A stretch of DNA of 64,000 nucleotides from Methanoplanus limicola DSM 2279 (GTDB taxonomy: Archaea > Halobacteriota > Methanomicrobia > Methanomicrobiales > Methanomicrobiaceae). The notes below the pieces were generated by a model that had not been told where the DNA came from, ran no database searches, and saw only the letters and a program-made list of their open reading frames with translations. The DNA is taken from assembly GCF_000243255.1 (NCBI RefSeq), contig NZ_CM001436.1, positions 2,196,957 to 2,260,956 on the forward strand, written 5' to 3'. Shown in pieces: positions 54,019 through 63,459 of the stretch. Each line of letters begins with the position of its first letter. Positions within the stretch are counted from its first letter, which is position 1. Position numbers and translations under genes: made by a program.

Positions 54019-54190
54019 TCATGAAATAACTCTCAATGCCGATTTAATATAACCCACCCGCTCAAACTTCAGGCAATAATGCCCGCATAAGAAATTTATT
54101 ATCGCAGGAACCATAGTAATACATTGCCGGAAAAATTATACTCTAAATCAGAAACTGCCTAAAAGTAAAAGAGGAGTATTAGAGATATAA

Positions 54191-54382
54191 TCAAATTCAG
54201 AATAATCACACGAAGAAGACGAAGATGGAAACTTTGTAGCAGAATATCCGTCACTTCCAGGCTCTCATAACTCATAGGAAAAACCAGAACCAAAAGCACC
54301 CGAAAACATAAAAGATGCCACAAAAGGTTATCCGGAGAGCTTAAAGAAACCTGAGCGGGCCAATTCTGCCATCGATATATGA
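54191..54382 (+). pseudogene. Full-length but broken hicB copy
   Basis: Starting at IKFRIIT, shifted by one base into EDEDGNFVAEYPSLPGSHNS, a TAG, then EKPEPKAPENIKDATKGYPE and an ending in SAIDI. The order matches HicB from end to end, but with a frameshift, a stop and many replacements. The 516-bp gap 54019-54534 contains nothing else recognisable. Confidence 0.65.
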
Positions 54383-54534
54383 AGAAACTGTAGAAATAAC
54401 AGCCTGATTTATGCTAAAATTAACTGTATTATCTTACCTTAATGTAATAAAGACACTCAATAAAAGCAGTTATAATATAGACCATCAGACCGGCACTAAA
54501 AAATATCCGGATATTGTTGATTCAGAATAAAATT

Positions 54535-54948
54535 TTAATGGTTTATTATATCTGAAGGTGGGAGAATTTTTTCAAAATCTTTACTATTGTTTGTAATGAG
54601 CTTTGCACTATTATATAATACAATTGCAGCAACAAGTTCATCGAATTTACCAATAGGCGTTCCCTTCTTCTCAAGTTCTGCCGATATTCTCCCATAAACT
54701 GTGTAATATTTTTCAGAATTTTCTATAATATCAATATCATTTAGAACTTCGTTTATTCTGTAAAGCGATCCCTCAATATCGTTTGTTCTGTAAGCTCCTT
54801 TATAAAGTTCATAAACATTAACAAAAGTTGTGCTAAAGTTCTTTTTCTCCTCAATCATCTCTTTGAGTAAATTTTCAGCTCTTTTATGCTTAACGTTATT
54901 CTGACTTCTTATTAAGTCTATCAAAAAAGTACTGTCAAGAATGAACAT
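54535..54948 (-). CDS. vapC: VapC-type PIN-domain ribonuclease toxin
   Basis: A 137-aa PIN-domain toxin. Catalytic acids are visible as Asp in MFILDSTFLIDL (residue 5), Glu in VNVYELYKGAY, Asp in IGKFDELVAA and Asp in ITNNSKDFEKI. VapC proteins cleave tRNA or rRNA. Complete. It directly follows the antitoxin (TGAATG junction), forming an intact VapBC module. Confidence 0.9.
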   Translation of the reverse strand: MFILDSTFLIDLIRSQNNVKHKRAENLLKEMIEEKKNFSTTFVNVYELYKGAYRTNDIEGSLYRINEVLNDIDIIENSEKYYTVYGRISAELEKKGTPIGKFDELVAAIVLYNSAKLITNNSKDFEKILPPSDIINH

Positions 54949-55155
54949 TCATTCCTCTTCAACAGCTTTTGTCATTATATCAGCGTCTTCATCCGAAAGA
55001 GAACCTATCCGGGAGAGTAACTCATCTAATTCTTCCGGAGTTCTGATTTTTGGAATGGCCCTTAAAATCACACTTGATAAACTCTCATCATCACTCTTTT
55101 TCCAGTTAATAAGGCGATCATATGCTTCATCTGAGATGCTCAGCGTCTTTGACAT
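54949..55155 (-). CDS. vapB: VapB-type antitoxin (DUF217-like)
   Basis: A 68-aa antitoxin: TLSISDEAYDRLINWKKSDD, SSVILRAIPKIRTPEELDEL and an acidic end (DEDADIMTKAVEEE) that probably binds VapC. It is the same family as the orphan copies at 9258 and 11958. An AATAATATGGG-rich promoter region lies upstream. Confidence 0.88.
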   Translation of the reverse strand: MSKTLSISDEAYDRLINWKKSDDESLSSVILRAIPKIRTPEELDELLSRIGSLSDEDADIMTKAVEEE

Positions 55156-55290
55156 ATTCCCATATTATCATCTATTCTCAGATAATAGTTTTCATTTCCG
55201 CAATGAAAAATTTTACAAAAAATAAACATTTAAGAGCATCATCAGACAGGCCGGGCTTAAAAAGGAAGAATTTCTGAAATAATTGTAATC

Positions 55291-55490
55291 TCAGAGCAGT
55301 TCTATAAATTCATCCGGAGTTAAACCGGCTTTTCTTATAATCGCTCTTAATGTTCCACGCGAAACTTCGTTATGGTTTGGGATTGTCAGAGGCCTTTTCT
55401 CCTAATGCCGGAGATGAATATGACTTCCTTTCTGGTCGTGAATGTAATATCCGGCATTAAAAAAGGCTTATATGACCTGATCTCCTGACA
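55291..55490 (-). pseudogene. hicA pseudogene (frameshift and amber)
   Basis: The minus strand reads GYYIHDQKGSHIHLRH, TAG (55404-55402), then EKRPLTIPNHNEVSRGTLRA and IIRKAGLTPDEFIELL, ending TGA at 55291. This is a HicA toxin with its catalytic GSH intact but a stop in the middle. The N-terminal part (EIRSYK) is in another frame. A hicB stub (CATATTCCGTTCATTG, shared with 53630) lies at about 55808. The rest of 55156-55835 shows no gene. Confidence 0.7.
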
Positions 55491-55835
55491 ATACAGGAAT
55501 TCAGTACTTTAAACTTAGACGATCATTAATATGTTCGAACCTACAATATTAAATTTAAAATACTCTCTTAAATTGTCCAAATCACAGTATTAGCCCTAAA
55601 TTCTCCGTTTTTTTGCACAGAGGTCACAAGGCACATTTTGTAAACCTATTTTGATTAACATCACTCATCCCCATTTAGGCCTCATTAAATTCTTCCATTT
55701 CTCATCGAGATCAATCTGAAAAGAGTATCTTTGAATTGAAATTGTATTGTTTCCAGTGAAAAAGTTACAAAATTATAGATAGCTACCGCTAAATCGGTCG
55801 CAGCTGCATATTCCGTTCATTGAGATGTCAGAATG

Positions 55836-56998
55836 TCAGCTTATAGCAATTTCATCAATCCTTAATATACGAAAATGAGTCATACTTTCTTCAAATATGA
55901 TGGCAAGATAATGATTTAAGGGGAATTTGTCCCTGTCTATTACTTTTGGTCCTCTCTGAATCTTTGCAAATCGCTTCCATTTTGTTAAAACCCAAAAATT
56001 CTGAATTATGCATGCAATTAGATAATAAAAAAATCTCACCACATGATCTTTGGTGGATGTTCTTACTTTGAATTTATTATTAATGACATATGTTGATTCA
56101 ATGGCAAATCTATGCCTGTATCGCTCACTAATTGATTTTGGGGAAGTATTAATTTTGTACACAACAAAAGCACGATGAAGAGCACCTTTTTTACCCTTTT
56201 TACCTTTCATGTAAATGACACGATCAACAATTTTCACCTTACATTTTAGCTTATTCTTCGATTTGGCGTTTATAACATATTCAAATGATTTTGATTTCTT
56301 TCCCTTCAGCTGCCTTTTGAGTTCATCACTGTTCTTCTTAACAGGCACTATGTGAGGAATTTCAGATTCCTTAAGGTAACTGAAGATTTCAGCAGAGTAA
56401 AACTCACGGTCAAGCATCAGAGATTTGATCTTGAATCCATATCCATAAATTAAATCAACACAATTCTTTATTGCGGTGAGGTTAGTGGAATCTCTAAACA
56501 AAGGAATAACCTGAAGTATAAGGTGCTTATCCATATTTACAACCGAGAATGTCAGGTATCCAACAAAATAATTTGTCGATGCCTTTCTTTTTCCACCTAC
56601 AATTGGAGATTTAGGATTTTTTATCCTTTTTCCCATAATATGGAATTAGCGTTATATCAATTGCAAAATCATACTCTGACCTTTCTTAAGGATTCCTTTT
56701 CCCGCTTTTAAAAGCATTTTTGGAGTATTTAGTGTCAATTCCTCCATATTAAGGCCATGAAGTTTTTTTAGACAAGTCGTATGGGACGGTAGTCCTTCCG
56801 TCATTTTTGCAAAACCGATATTGAGTTATTAGAACATGCCGTAGCGATAGCTCCCCGAATCAACGTTAGACTATCATAGTTTCTGCCACCTGTTAAGGTT
56901 ACATTCCCCTCAACAAGAGCGCATATCGGTTCAAGGTTTCCAAGCTTATTTTCTTTATTAAGCTCTGATTTGCCTATATTTTGACAATTATTTGCCAT
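55836..56998 (-). pseudogene. ISH3/IS4-like transposase with several frameshifts
   Basis: Three or four frames join into one transposase of about 385 aa: NKLGNLEPICALVEGNVTLT to SISVLQK, then MTEGLPSHTTCLKKLHGLNM to GILKKG, then EYDFAIDITLIPYYGK, then RIKNPKSPIVGGKRKAST to the end (55836). Catalytic acids are Asp in AIDITLI, Asp in LMLDREFYS and Glu in FAIESTYVINN. Two of the breaks lie in runs of A and look like single-base losses. The last 266 codons form the longest open part. The element ends were not identified. Confidence 0.75.
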
Positions 56999-57245
56999 AT
57001 GAGAGGTTTTTAGAGTATATAAACCCCACCATAAATCAGGCGTACGTCAAAAAAATAAGGTAAATTCTGGCTAAATTCTAAAAGAATTTGGCGATATTGG
57101 GGTAAACGCGCAGTATTACGCGCAGTAGTCCATGCGGTTTGTCATTAAAATAGAGAAGTACTTAACTTTCTCAAGTTGGGCAGAAATACTCTGAGCAAAA
57201 AATGGGGTTTTTCAGGAAATGTTTAAAGTACTGGAATTTTAGAAC

Positions 57246-57469
57246 TCATACATTTACTGCAACAAAAGTATCACTCATCCCGTTTGCGGGATAAAATGGA
57301 ATTCCTTCTTCTGCAAGAGATTTAAGATGAAATTCTATAGCTCCTTTTATATTCTCCTTTGCCTCTTCTTCTGTTTTTCCCTGTGAGATACATCCGGGCA
57401 GGGACGAAAACTGTCGCAGTAAACCAGCCATCCTCATTTTTTCCGGGGAAGAACTTTAAACTGAATCAT
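57246..57469 (-). pseudogene. hicB-like gene with frameshifts
   Basis: The longest open part reads FSSLPGCISQGKTEEEAKEN to GMSDTFVAVNV, the C-terminal two thirds of a HicB antitoxin. The N-terminus lies in other frames: MIQFKVLPRKK (ATG 57469) and NEDGWFTATV. Two indels are needed to rejoin them. No hicA is adjacent. The 200 bp to its right (57040-57240) show no gene. Confidence 0.7.
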
Positions 57470-57637
57470 GTTTCTTTCAAACCCCTAAGATTTATATTAC
57501 TATTAATGATCCGTATAGATATTGGACTTCTCATCCTGGTTAAGGTCAGTTATAATCCTGATTAACACTTATTTTCAGAGATTTCATCTTTGCCATTGAT
57601 AATTTTCCGGTAACCACCTTTTTTTAGACCTGTGCAT

Positions 57638-58170
57638 TTAATCCGGCTTTCTTTTTTTTAATTTCCAAATCCACCATTCAATCCCATGATACGAAATACC
57701 TGTCTCTTCGGCAATTTCATTAATACTGATATGAGGGTTACTGTTAATAAGTGAAATAATATTTTCCCGTAGTTTTTTTGATACTTACACCTGACTGACG
57801 GTATGAAAATTCAACCCAAAGTCCAATATATTCATATCGAAATACAGGCGCCGGATTATTGTTTTCCTGGCATGAACTCATTATCCGTCTGATACCACGG
57901 CCCCATGCTTCAATCATACCTGCTCTGAAAAATGCATTTGCTATGTCCGGATTATAGAGCTGAGACTGGTGATTTAAAGTCAGCCTTTCTACAGCCCAAC
58001 CTTCCGGAAGACGACCATTATTCCGGAAAAAGGGTCTTATCATCATAGACACTTATCTGAACCGGAATTCCGCCTGAATAATCCTTATGGGCAACAGCAT
58101 TAAACAATGCCTCACGAAGTGCCTCTTTTGGTACAGGATATCTCTGTATTGTCGCCAGAACATCTGACAT
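57638..58170 (-). pseudogene. AlbA_2/HATPase_c_4-type regulator, truncated and frameshifted
   Basis: The pieces in order are MSDVLATIQRYPVPKEALRE with LFNAVAHKDYSGG (58170 leftwards), NNGRLPEGWAVERLTLNHQS with NPDIANAFFRAGMIEAWGRG (57744-58052), and IISLINSNPHISINEIAEET with GISYHGIEWW (ending TAA 57638). Together they are the C-terminal ATPase-like and winged-helix parts of a RecG-like/AlbA_2 regulator. One frameshift is at about 58045, one in a run of seven A at about 57768; the N-terminal AlbA domain is missing. On the plus strand 58171-58287 a short frame (IRRDQPSKLPGEKKEINNTT) may be the tail of another lost gene. Confidence 0.72.
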
Positions 58171-58379
58171 TCATAATCAGAAGAGATCAGCCTTCAAAAC
58201 TTCCGGGAGAAAAAAAAGAGATTAATAATACAACCCTGCCCGGTATAAACGATGTCAAAGCATTATACCGGAAAGATTCAGAGTAATTTTTCCGGATTTA
58301 TATCAATACAAAAACCGGAATAAATCCCTCCTTTAAAAAACCCTAAACCACACCAAAAAAACCTTTTCTTCAGACAAAA

Positions 58380-58922
58380 TCACCTCAGATACTTTTTCCG
58401 GGCCAGAAACACCACACCATACAGACAGCCAACCATCACAATACCGATAAAGAACCCCGGAAACTCCGGCACAGGCGTACCGCACTCATCCATACAGAAC
58501 TCAATATGGCTTATATCGTAATACTTCCCGTTAGCCGGATTCACAGGCGTAGAAAGAAGTTCTAAGTCAAAGTAAACCGGCGGGTTGTAGAAGTACACAT
58601 TTGAATTCGGTCCGCCCTTAACTATCACCGCATAAATTTCAGCATTTGACGTGAAGGTGAAATGTGTGCCGTTAAACATCTCAATATCGACATAGCAGTT
58701 TGTCCCGGAAATATCATGTATTCCTCCAAAAGGACTGCCGTCAATCTTAAAACTCTCCCCCGGACATCCGCTTCCTGTACACGTCTGCGAAGTACAGTTA
58801 ATATCAGAACATTTCGGATTTCCCTGACAATAAACCGGCGTTGTTGCACCGACCAAAGCAACCAGGGCAGAGATCATCACAACGCTGTAAACCAAAAGGT
58901 CTCTCTTTTTCAAAATATACAC
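58380..58922 (-). CDS. Secreted PEF-CTERM surface protein (archaeosortase substrate)
   Basis: A 180-aa exported protein. A signal peptide covers about residues 1-32 (basic KKRD, then a hydrophobic stretch VYSVVMISALVALVG). The mature part is Cys-rich at its start (CSDINCTSQTCTGSGC) with strand-rich sequence after it. The end is PVPEFPGFFIGIVMVGCLYG followed by VVFLARKKYLR: a PEF motif, one transmembrane helix and a basic tail. That is the PEF-CTERM signal recognised by archaeosortases, which anchor proteins to the envelope. The protein function itself is unknown. The 300 bp to 59225 show no gene. Confidence 0.78.
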   Translation of the reverse strand: MYILKKRDLLVYSVVMISALVALVGATTPVYCQGNPKCSDINCTSQTCTGSGCPGESFKIDGSPFGGIHDISGTNCYVDIEMFNGTHFTFTSNAEIYAVIVKGGPNSNVYFYNPPVYFDLELLSTPVNPANGKYYDISHIEFCMDECGTPVPEFPGFFIGIVMVGCLYGVVFLARKKYLR

Positions 58923-59225
58923 CCCAATAAAAAATTAACATGCCACCAGCCAGCATGACTTATCAATGACACAGAAACAATTTTTCACATGACCTTAATG
59001 TATCTATGCACAGCATTGCATCTCCCCTGCAGCAATTATTCAGGACAACCGGGATTATTACCCGCCGGCAGGAGCAGTACAGGTCTAAACCAGCTATAAT
59101 ACAGCAGAATATGATAGAAACTTACGAAAAATAATTCCTATACAGAAAAAAGGCATTTCTGACGGCCCGGAAAAATGATGCCGGCCATCAGTATGCCCAC
59201 CCTGAACTTTATCAGATGCAATCCT

Positions 59226-60752
59226 TCAGCAGGCCCTCAGATCAGCTAAAAATTCAGTTGCTCCATCAGCATCCAAATCATATCCGTCATAGATTACTGC
59301 CGGAGCCTGCCTCACCAGCCTTACAGCTACGGCATCATCCGGAATTTCGGGAATCATTCCCGCATCGACATCCTTCTGGATGACATACCTGGCACTGTCA
59401 AGATTATGACCATAATATTCCTTAAACTCCGCTCTCCTCTCATCACTTATATCATACCAGTCCGCTACATCCGCAACTGTCAGATCGCAGGGAATCCAGC
59501 CATACCCTTCGATATAATATTCAGCCCAGAAATGAGTCCCCGGTGTTTCTTTAAGCAGCATCTGATATCCACCGGTTGCACGGGCAGGAATACCAAGCGA
59601 TCTGCACATAGCTGAAAAGAGCATGCTCTGTGTACCACAGTCCCCCCGTCCGGTTTTAAACATATACGATGATTCCGAAACTTTGGGCTTAGCCGTATCA
59701 AGGAAAAGATGCGGGACATGGCTGTAAGGATAAGTCTGAATGATATAGTCATAAATCATTATAGCCTGAAGATATGGATTTGTTTCATCGCCGACAATTT
59801 CCTCTGCCTTTGATTTAATCTCATCAGTAATCTCTATATTTCTTCCGGATTTTGTGTAAAGGAGATATTCAGGACTTTGCTTATCGTAAGGCAGTACCTT
59901 TGCAGGATCGACATCAAACTCCTGTTTGTATGACCTAAACCCGATATCAGCCGTAATTACCAGATCACCTTCTATCTCTTCTGCCGGAATTTCATAATAT
60001 ACATACCCAATCTGCCCGTCTGTAACAGGCCCTGCTTTAATATACTCACTATATGAGAGGTTCTCAACCCGGACATCCCTCTGTGAGTCTGTCTCTACAG
60101 GAAGGGGGAACCAGATATTTACCGTCCCTCCGGCTGTAAATACATCCCCTAAGATCACAAATTTTTCAGAGCCGCTGTAATTTACCGGGCTTAAATACGG
60201 TGAACCGGACCCCTGCACATCATCTTCTGTGAGATAACGGGCAAAATAGTCAAACTCTTCAGGGTCATTGATTCTTTGGAGCAGCTCATAATTCTCAAAA
60301 AGATAATTTGATGCCGTATCGGCAAAGTACAGAGTATTTCCGTCAGAAACCTGCTTCTGTGCATGACCGGAGAGCCAGGAATCTATCTCCTCATCAGTAA
60401 TCCCCGGAACTTTCTCCCTTAAAGCATCCTCTGCCTCTGTCTCATTGAGCGGATATTCATAAAAGCATCTGACAGAGGCAAAACTTCTCCTCTCAGCCTC
60501 TGACGCATTCACAAAAAGGCCTGCTTTATCATAATACTTACAGGCCTCATCATAATTTTCTGCTGCCGAATAATAATTTCCGGCCATATAATCTTCATTC
60601 CCCAACTGATAAGCAGATTCTGCCAGACTCTTATAATCCGTCAGATTATCCGGAGCCGTTACGGATGTCTCCTGACTGTTCCCGGTGCAGCCCGAAAAAA
60701 ATACCAGCAATAATACAGCTGCAAAAATACATAGCAGAATACCTGATCTCAT
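59226..60752 (-). CDS. Transglutaminase-like lipoprotein
   Basis: A 508-aa exported protein. The signal peptide has a lipobox (VFFSGC, Cys22), so it is probably lipid-anchored outside the cell. Residues 35-110 hold a TPR-like helical pair (YQLGNEDYMAGNYYSAAENY). The transglutaminase core lies at about 310-430: the catalytic Cys in GRGDCGTQSMLFSAMCRSLG, His in GTHFWAEYYIEGYGW and Asp in IPCDLTVADVADW. Archaeal members are presumed cysteine peptidases or protein cross-linkers of the envelope; the exact reaction is not known. It stands alone with its own promoter region (60753-61093 is shared and divergent). Confidence 0.88.
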   Translation of the reverse strand: MRSGILLCIFAAVLLLVFFSGCTGNSQETSVTAPDNLTDYKSLAESAYQLGNEDYMAGNYYSAAENYDEACKYYDKAGLFVNASEAERRSFASVRCFYEYPLNETEAEDALREKVPGITDEEIDSWLSGHAQKQVSDGNTLYFADTASNYLFENYELLQRINDPEEFDYFARYLTEDDVQGSGSPYLSPVNYSGSEKFVILGDVFTAGGTVNIWFPLPVETDSQRDVRVENLSYSEYIKAGPVTDGQIGYVYYEIPAEEIEGDLVITADIGFRSYKQEFDVDPAKVLPYDKQSPEYLLYTKSGRNIEITDEIKSKAEEIVGDETNPYLQAIMIYDYIIQTYPYSHVPHLFLDTAKPKVSESSYMFKTGRGDCGTQSMLFSAMCRSLGIPARATGGYQMLLKETPGTHFWAEYYIEGYGWIPCDLTVADVADWYDISDERRAEFKEYYGHNLDSARYVIQKDVDAGMIPEIPDDAVAVRLVRQAPAVIYDGYDLDADGATEFLADLRAC

Positions 60753-61068
60753 AATATATTACTATCATTCCTGGCAGGTATAAATCATGCGTAAGTCCTT
60801 TTAAAGGTCAGTTTATCTTTCCTAAAAATCATAACCGGTCAGAAATTTCCGTCTCTTAAAATCCCGGGAATAAAAAAGAAAAGATCCGGACGGCTGCGGG
60901 CGACTCCTCTTTTATAAGGCAAAAGAGCACCACAAAAGAGAGGCACAGTTCTGCCACACAGATATCATTCAGACTTTCAGAAATAATATTTCTAAAATTA
61001 AGACAAAAACGAAAATAATCCACCAAATACCCACGATTCCGGGAAATATTTTTTAGCAGAAAGATAAT

Positions 61069-61076
61069 TTATATAT
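61069..61076 (+). promoter_or_regulatory. TATA box of the 753-aa kinase gene
   Basis: TTTATATA is a consensus archaeal box A. Transcription would begin about 25 bp downstream, at 61094-61100, which coincides with the TTG/GTG start codons of the kinase. The transcript is therefore probably leaderless or nearly so; no Shine-Dalgarno is seen. Confidence 0.55.
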
Positions 61077-61099
61077 CAGATTTCAAACAATTATTGTAT

Positions 61100-63355
61100 G
61101 TGAAAAGATCCCGGAGTATAAACTCACCCATCCGTATTCTCATCCTGGATGACGGATCCATAATAAAAAAAGATGAGGAGGCGTCAATACCGGATAGGAT
61201 TTTTTCATTCACCACCTGCAAAAACAGAGAAGAGGCCCTTAAAATCCTGGCAGAGAAAGAATTCGATGCCATAATTTCGGAGATAAAAACTCCTTCATAT
61301 GACGGCCTCACACTACTTAAAAAAATCCGGGCAGAAAACATCAAAATTCCGGTAATCTTTTTTACGGAGAACAAAAACCCTGAAATCCTGGCAGAGGCCA
61401 TAAATTCCGGAGCATCCGGATATTATATTAAGAGATCCCCTCACCAGGAGATAACAGAGGAAATCCTCGAAAAGGTCATTGAATCCGCCGGAAAAACCAG
61501 ATATACAGAGAGCAATATAAGCCTTATAAGTGCCGTTCTCGATGCAGTTCCGGGCGGGATTATTGCCTCAGATACGATAACAAAAAAGTTTGTCTTTGCA
61601 AATGAGGCCATATGCCGGACTCTTGGATACAGCAGAGATGAAATCCTGAGGCTCTCCCTTGCAGACATCCATCCTGCATGGGATATGGAGAGAGTATCAG
61701 GCCTTTTCATGGACATGACCTCCGGAAAGGCCGATTTTGCCCGTGAAGTTCCTGTACAGAGAAAAGACGGCACAATATTTTACGCCGACATAAGAGGTTC
61801 AGAGATTGAACTTAACGGAAGGAAGACTGCAATAGCACTTTTCTCAGACGTTACCGAAAGAACAGAAGCAGAAAAGGCACTTGACCGGAAAAAAGAGGAG
61901 CTTGACACCTCAGAAGAGAAGATTATACAGCAGCTGCACCAGTTATCAGATGCACAGGAGATGTTTCGGGAGAGCGAGGGGCAGTTTAAGCATGTGATTG
62001 AAAATATCCCCATATCACTCTCCATCGTAACTCTGGAAGGTGACGTAGTCTATGCAAACCCAAAAGCTCATGAACTCTTCGGGTTAAATCCGGACGGGAG
62101 CAATTACAGGGGAGGTGCTCCGGTTGTCTGGAAAGAACCCTCCGGGCGTAAACTATGGCTGGACGGGATCAGGAAAAACGGAGTTATATCGGGCCTCCAG
62201 GCCGATTTTACAACTTTTTCCGGTGAGGAAAAAACCCTCCTGCTCTCCGGAATGAAGATAAATTACAAAAACCAGCCCTGCGTCCTCTCCGTTCATCAGG
62301 ACATCACTGACCGGATTTTGGCAGAAAAGGCACTTAAGGAAACAACAGACGCATTCAGAACTTATATTGACAATTCATATGATGCAGTGCTCATACATGA
62401 CACTGAAGGCAGAATTGTAGATGTTAATAAAAAAATGCTTGCCATGTATGGTGTAACCTACGAAGAGGCTCTTAATCATACAATACGGGATTATTCAGCA
62501 CCAAATAAAAATATGGATGATGTCCGGAAGATCTGGAGAGATGTCATGGCCGGAAATAACCGCATATTCTTCTGGCAGGCAAGAAGACCGCATGACGGCT
62601 CTTTATTTAATGTAGAGGTCTTCCTCACAAGAATTGAGCTTGATAACCGGACATTTGTCCTCGCAAATGTAAGGGATATTACTGAGAGAAAGAAAGCTGA
62701 AAAGGCACTTTACCTTGCCAACCGCAAGCTGAAACTGCTCTCATCTGTCACAAGGCATGACATCTTAAATCAGATTATGGTCTTCTTTGGAAACCTTGAA
62801 TTCGCCATAGAAGACTGCACTGATGAAAATATTACAGAATATCTCAGGAAGATGAAAAAGGCAGTAATGTCAATTCAGCACCAGATAGAATTCACAAAGG
62901 AGTATGACGACTTAGGATCAAAAGCACCTGTGTGGTTTTCGCCCGGAAGTCTTACCTTTAAGGACACAAACGGCATAATTCCGGTGAAAAACGAAATATT
63001 GGATGTTGAAATATTTGCAGACCCTATGATTGACCTTGCATTCAATAACCTCTATGACAATGCAGTCAGACATGCAGAAGGTGCAACGGGGATCAGAATT
63101 ACCGGCAGACCTGATAACGAGGATTATATAATAATATTTGAAGATGACGGGTGCGGAATTTTAGATGAGATGAAAGAGAAGATCTTTGAGCGTAATGTCG
63201 GGAAAAATACCGGACTTGGACTATTTCTGATCAGGGAAATTCTGTCAATTACAGGAATTACCATCCGGGAAAACGGGAACTTAAAGGAAGGGGCAAGGTT
63301 TGAGATGAGGCTGCCAAAAGGGGTCTGGAGAATGCGGGGAGATTCTCATTCCTGA
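61100..63355 (+). CDS. Response-regulator/PAS sensor histidine kinase
   Basis: About 751 aa. The receiver-like domain (about 10-125) begins IRILILDDGS. Its usual phospho-Asp position reads AIISEIKTPS, with Glu or Ser instead of Asp, so phosphorylation may be lost or mimicked. Three PAS units follow (LISAVLDAVPGGI, HVIENIPISLSIV, FRTYIDNSYDAVL) with a coiled coil in between (AEKALDRKKEELDTSEEKII). The kinase part has the His box LLSSVTRHDILNQI and the HATPase motifs NLYDNAVRHA, FEDDGCGI and GKNTGLGLF. No membrane segment. GTG 61100 or TTG 61094 is the start; both fit a leaderless message from the TATA box at 61069. Confidence 0.88.
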   Translation: MKRSRSINSPIRILILDDGSIIKKDEEASIPDRIFSFTTCKNREEALKILAEKEFDAIISEIKTPSYDGLTLLKKIRAENIKIPVIFFTENKNPEILAEAINSGASGYYIKRSPHQEITEEILEKVIESAGKTRYTESNISLISAVLDAVPGGIIASDTITKKFVFANEAICRTLGYSRDEILRLSLADIHPAWDMERVSGLFMDMTSGKADFAREVPVQRKDGTIFYADIRGSEIELNGRKTAIALFSDVTERTEAEKALDRKKEELDTSEEKIIQQLHQLSDAQEMFRESEGQFKHVIENIPISLSIVTLEGDVVYANPKAHELFGLNPDGSNYRGGAPVVWKEPSGRKLWLDGIRKNGVISGLQADFTTFSGEEKTLLLSGMKINYKNQPCVLSVHQDITDRILAEKALKETTDAFRTYIDNSYDAVLIHDTEGRIVDVNKKMLAMYGVTYEEALNHTIRDYSAPNKNMDDVRKIWRDVMAGNNRIFFWQARRPHDGSLFNVEVFLTRIELDNRTFVLANVRDITERKKAEKALYLANRKLKLLSSVTRHDILNQIMVFFGNLEFAIEDCTDENITEYLRKMKKAVMSIQHQIEFTKEYDDLGSKAPVWFSPGSLTFKDTNGIIPVKNEILDVEIFADPMIDLAFNNLYDNAVRHAEGATGIRITGRPDNEDYIIIFEDDGCGILDEMKEKIFERNVGKNTGLGLFLIREILSITGITIRENGNLKEGARFEMRLPKGVWRMRGDSHS

Positions 63356-63459
63356 GAGTTTGCAGGTATTGATAAGGGCAGTAAATCCTAAACCAGGTGA
63401 TAAACTGAGAGCTTATATTCCGGACCGAACACAGACCGGCATCTCTGCCTTTAAGAGAG

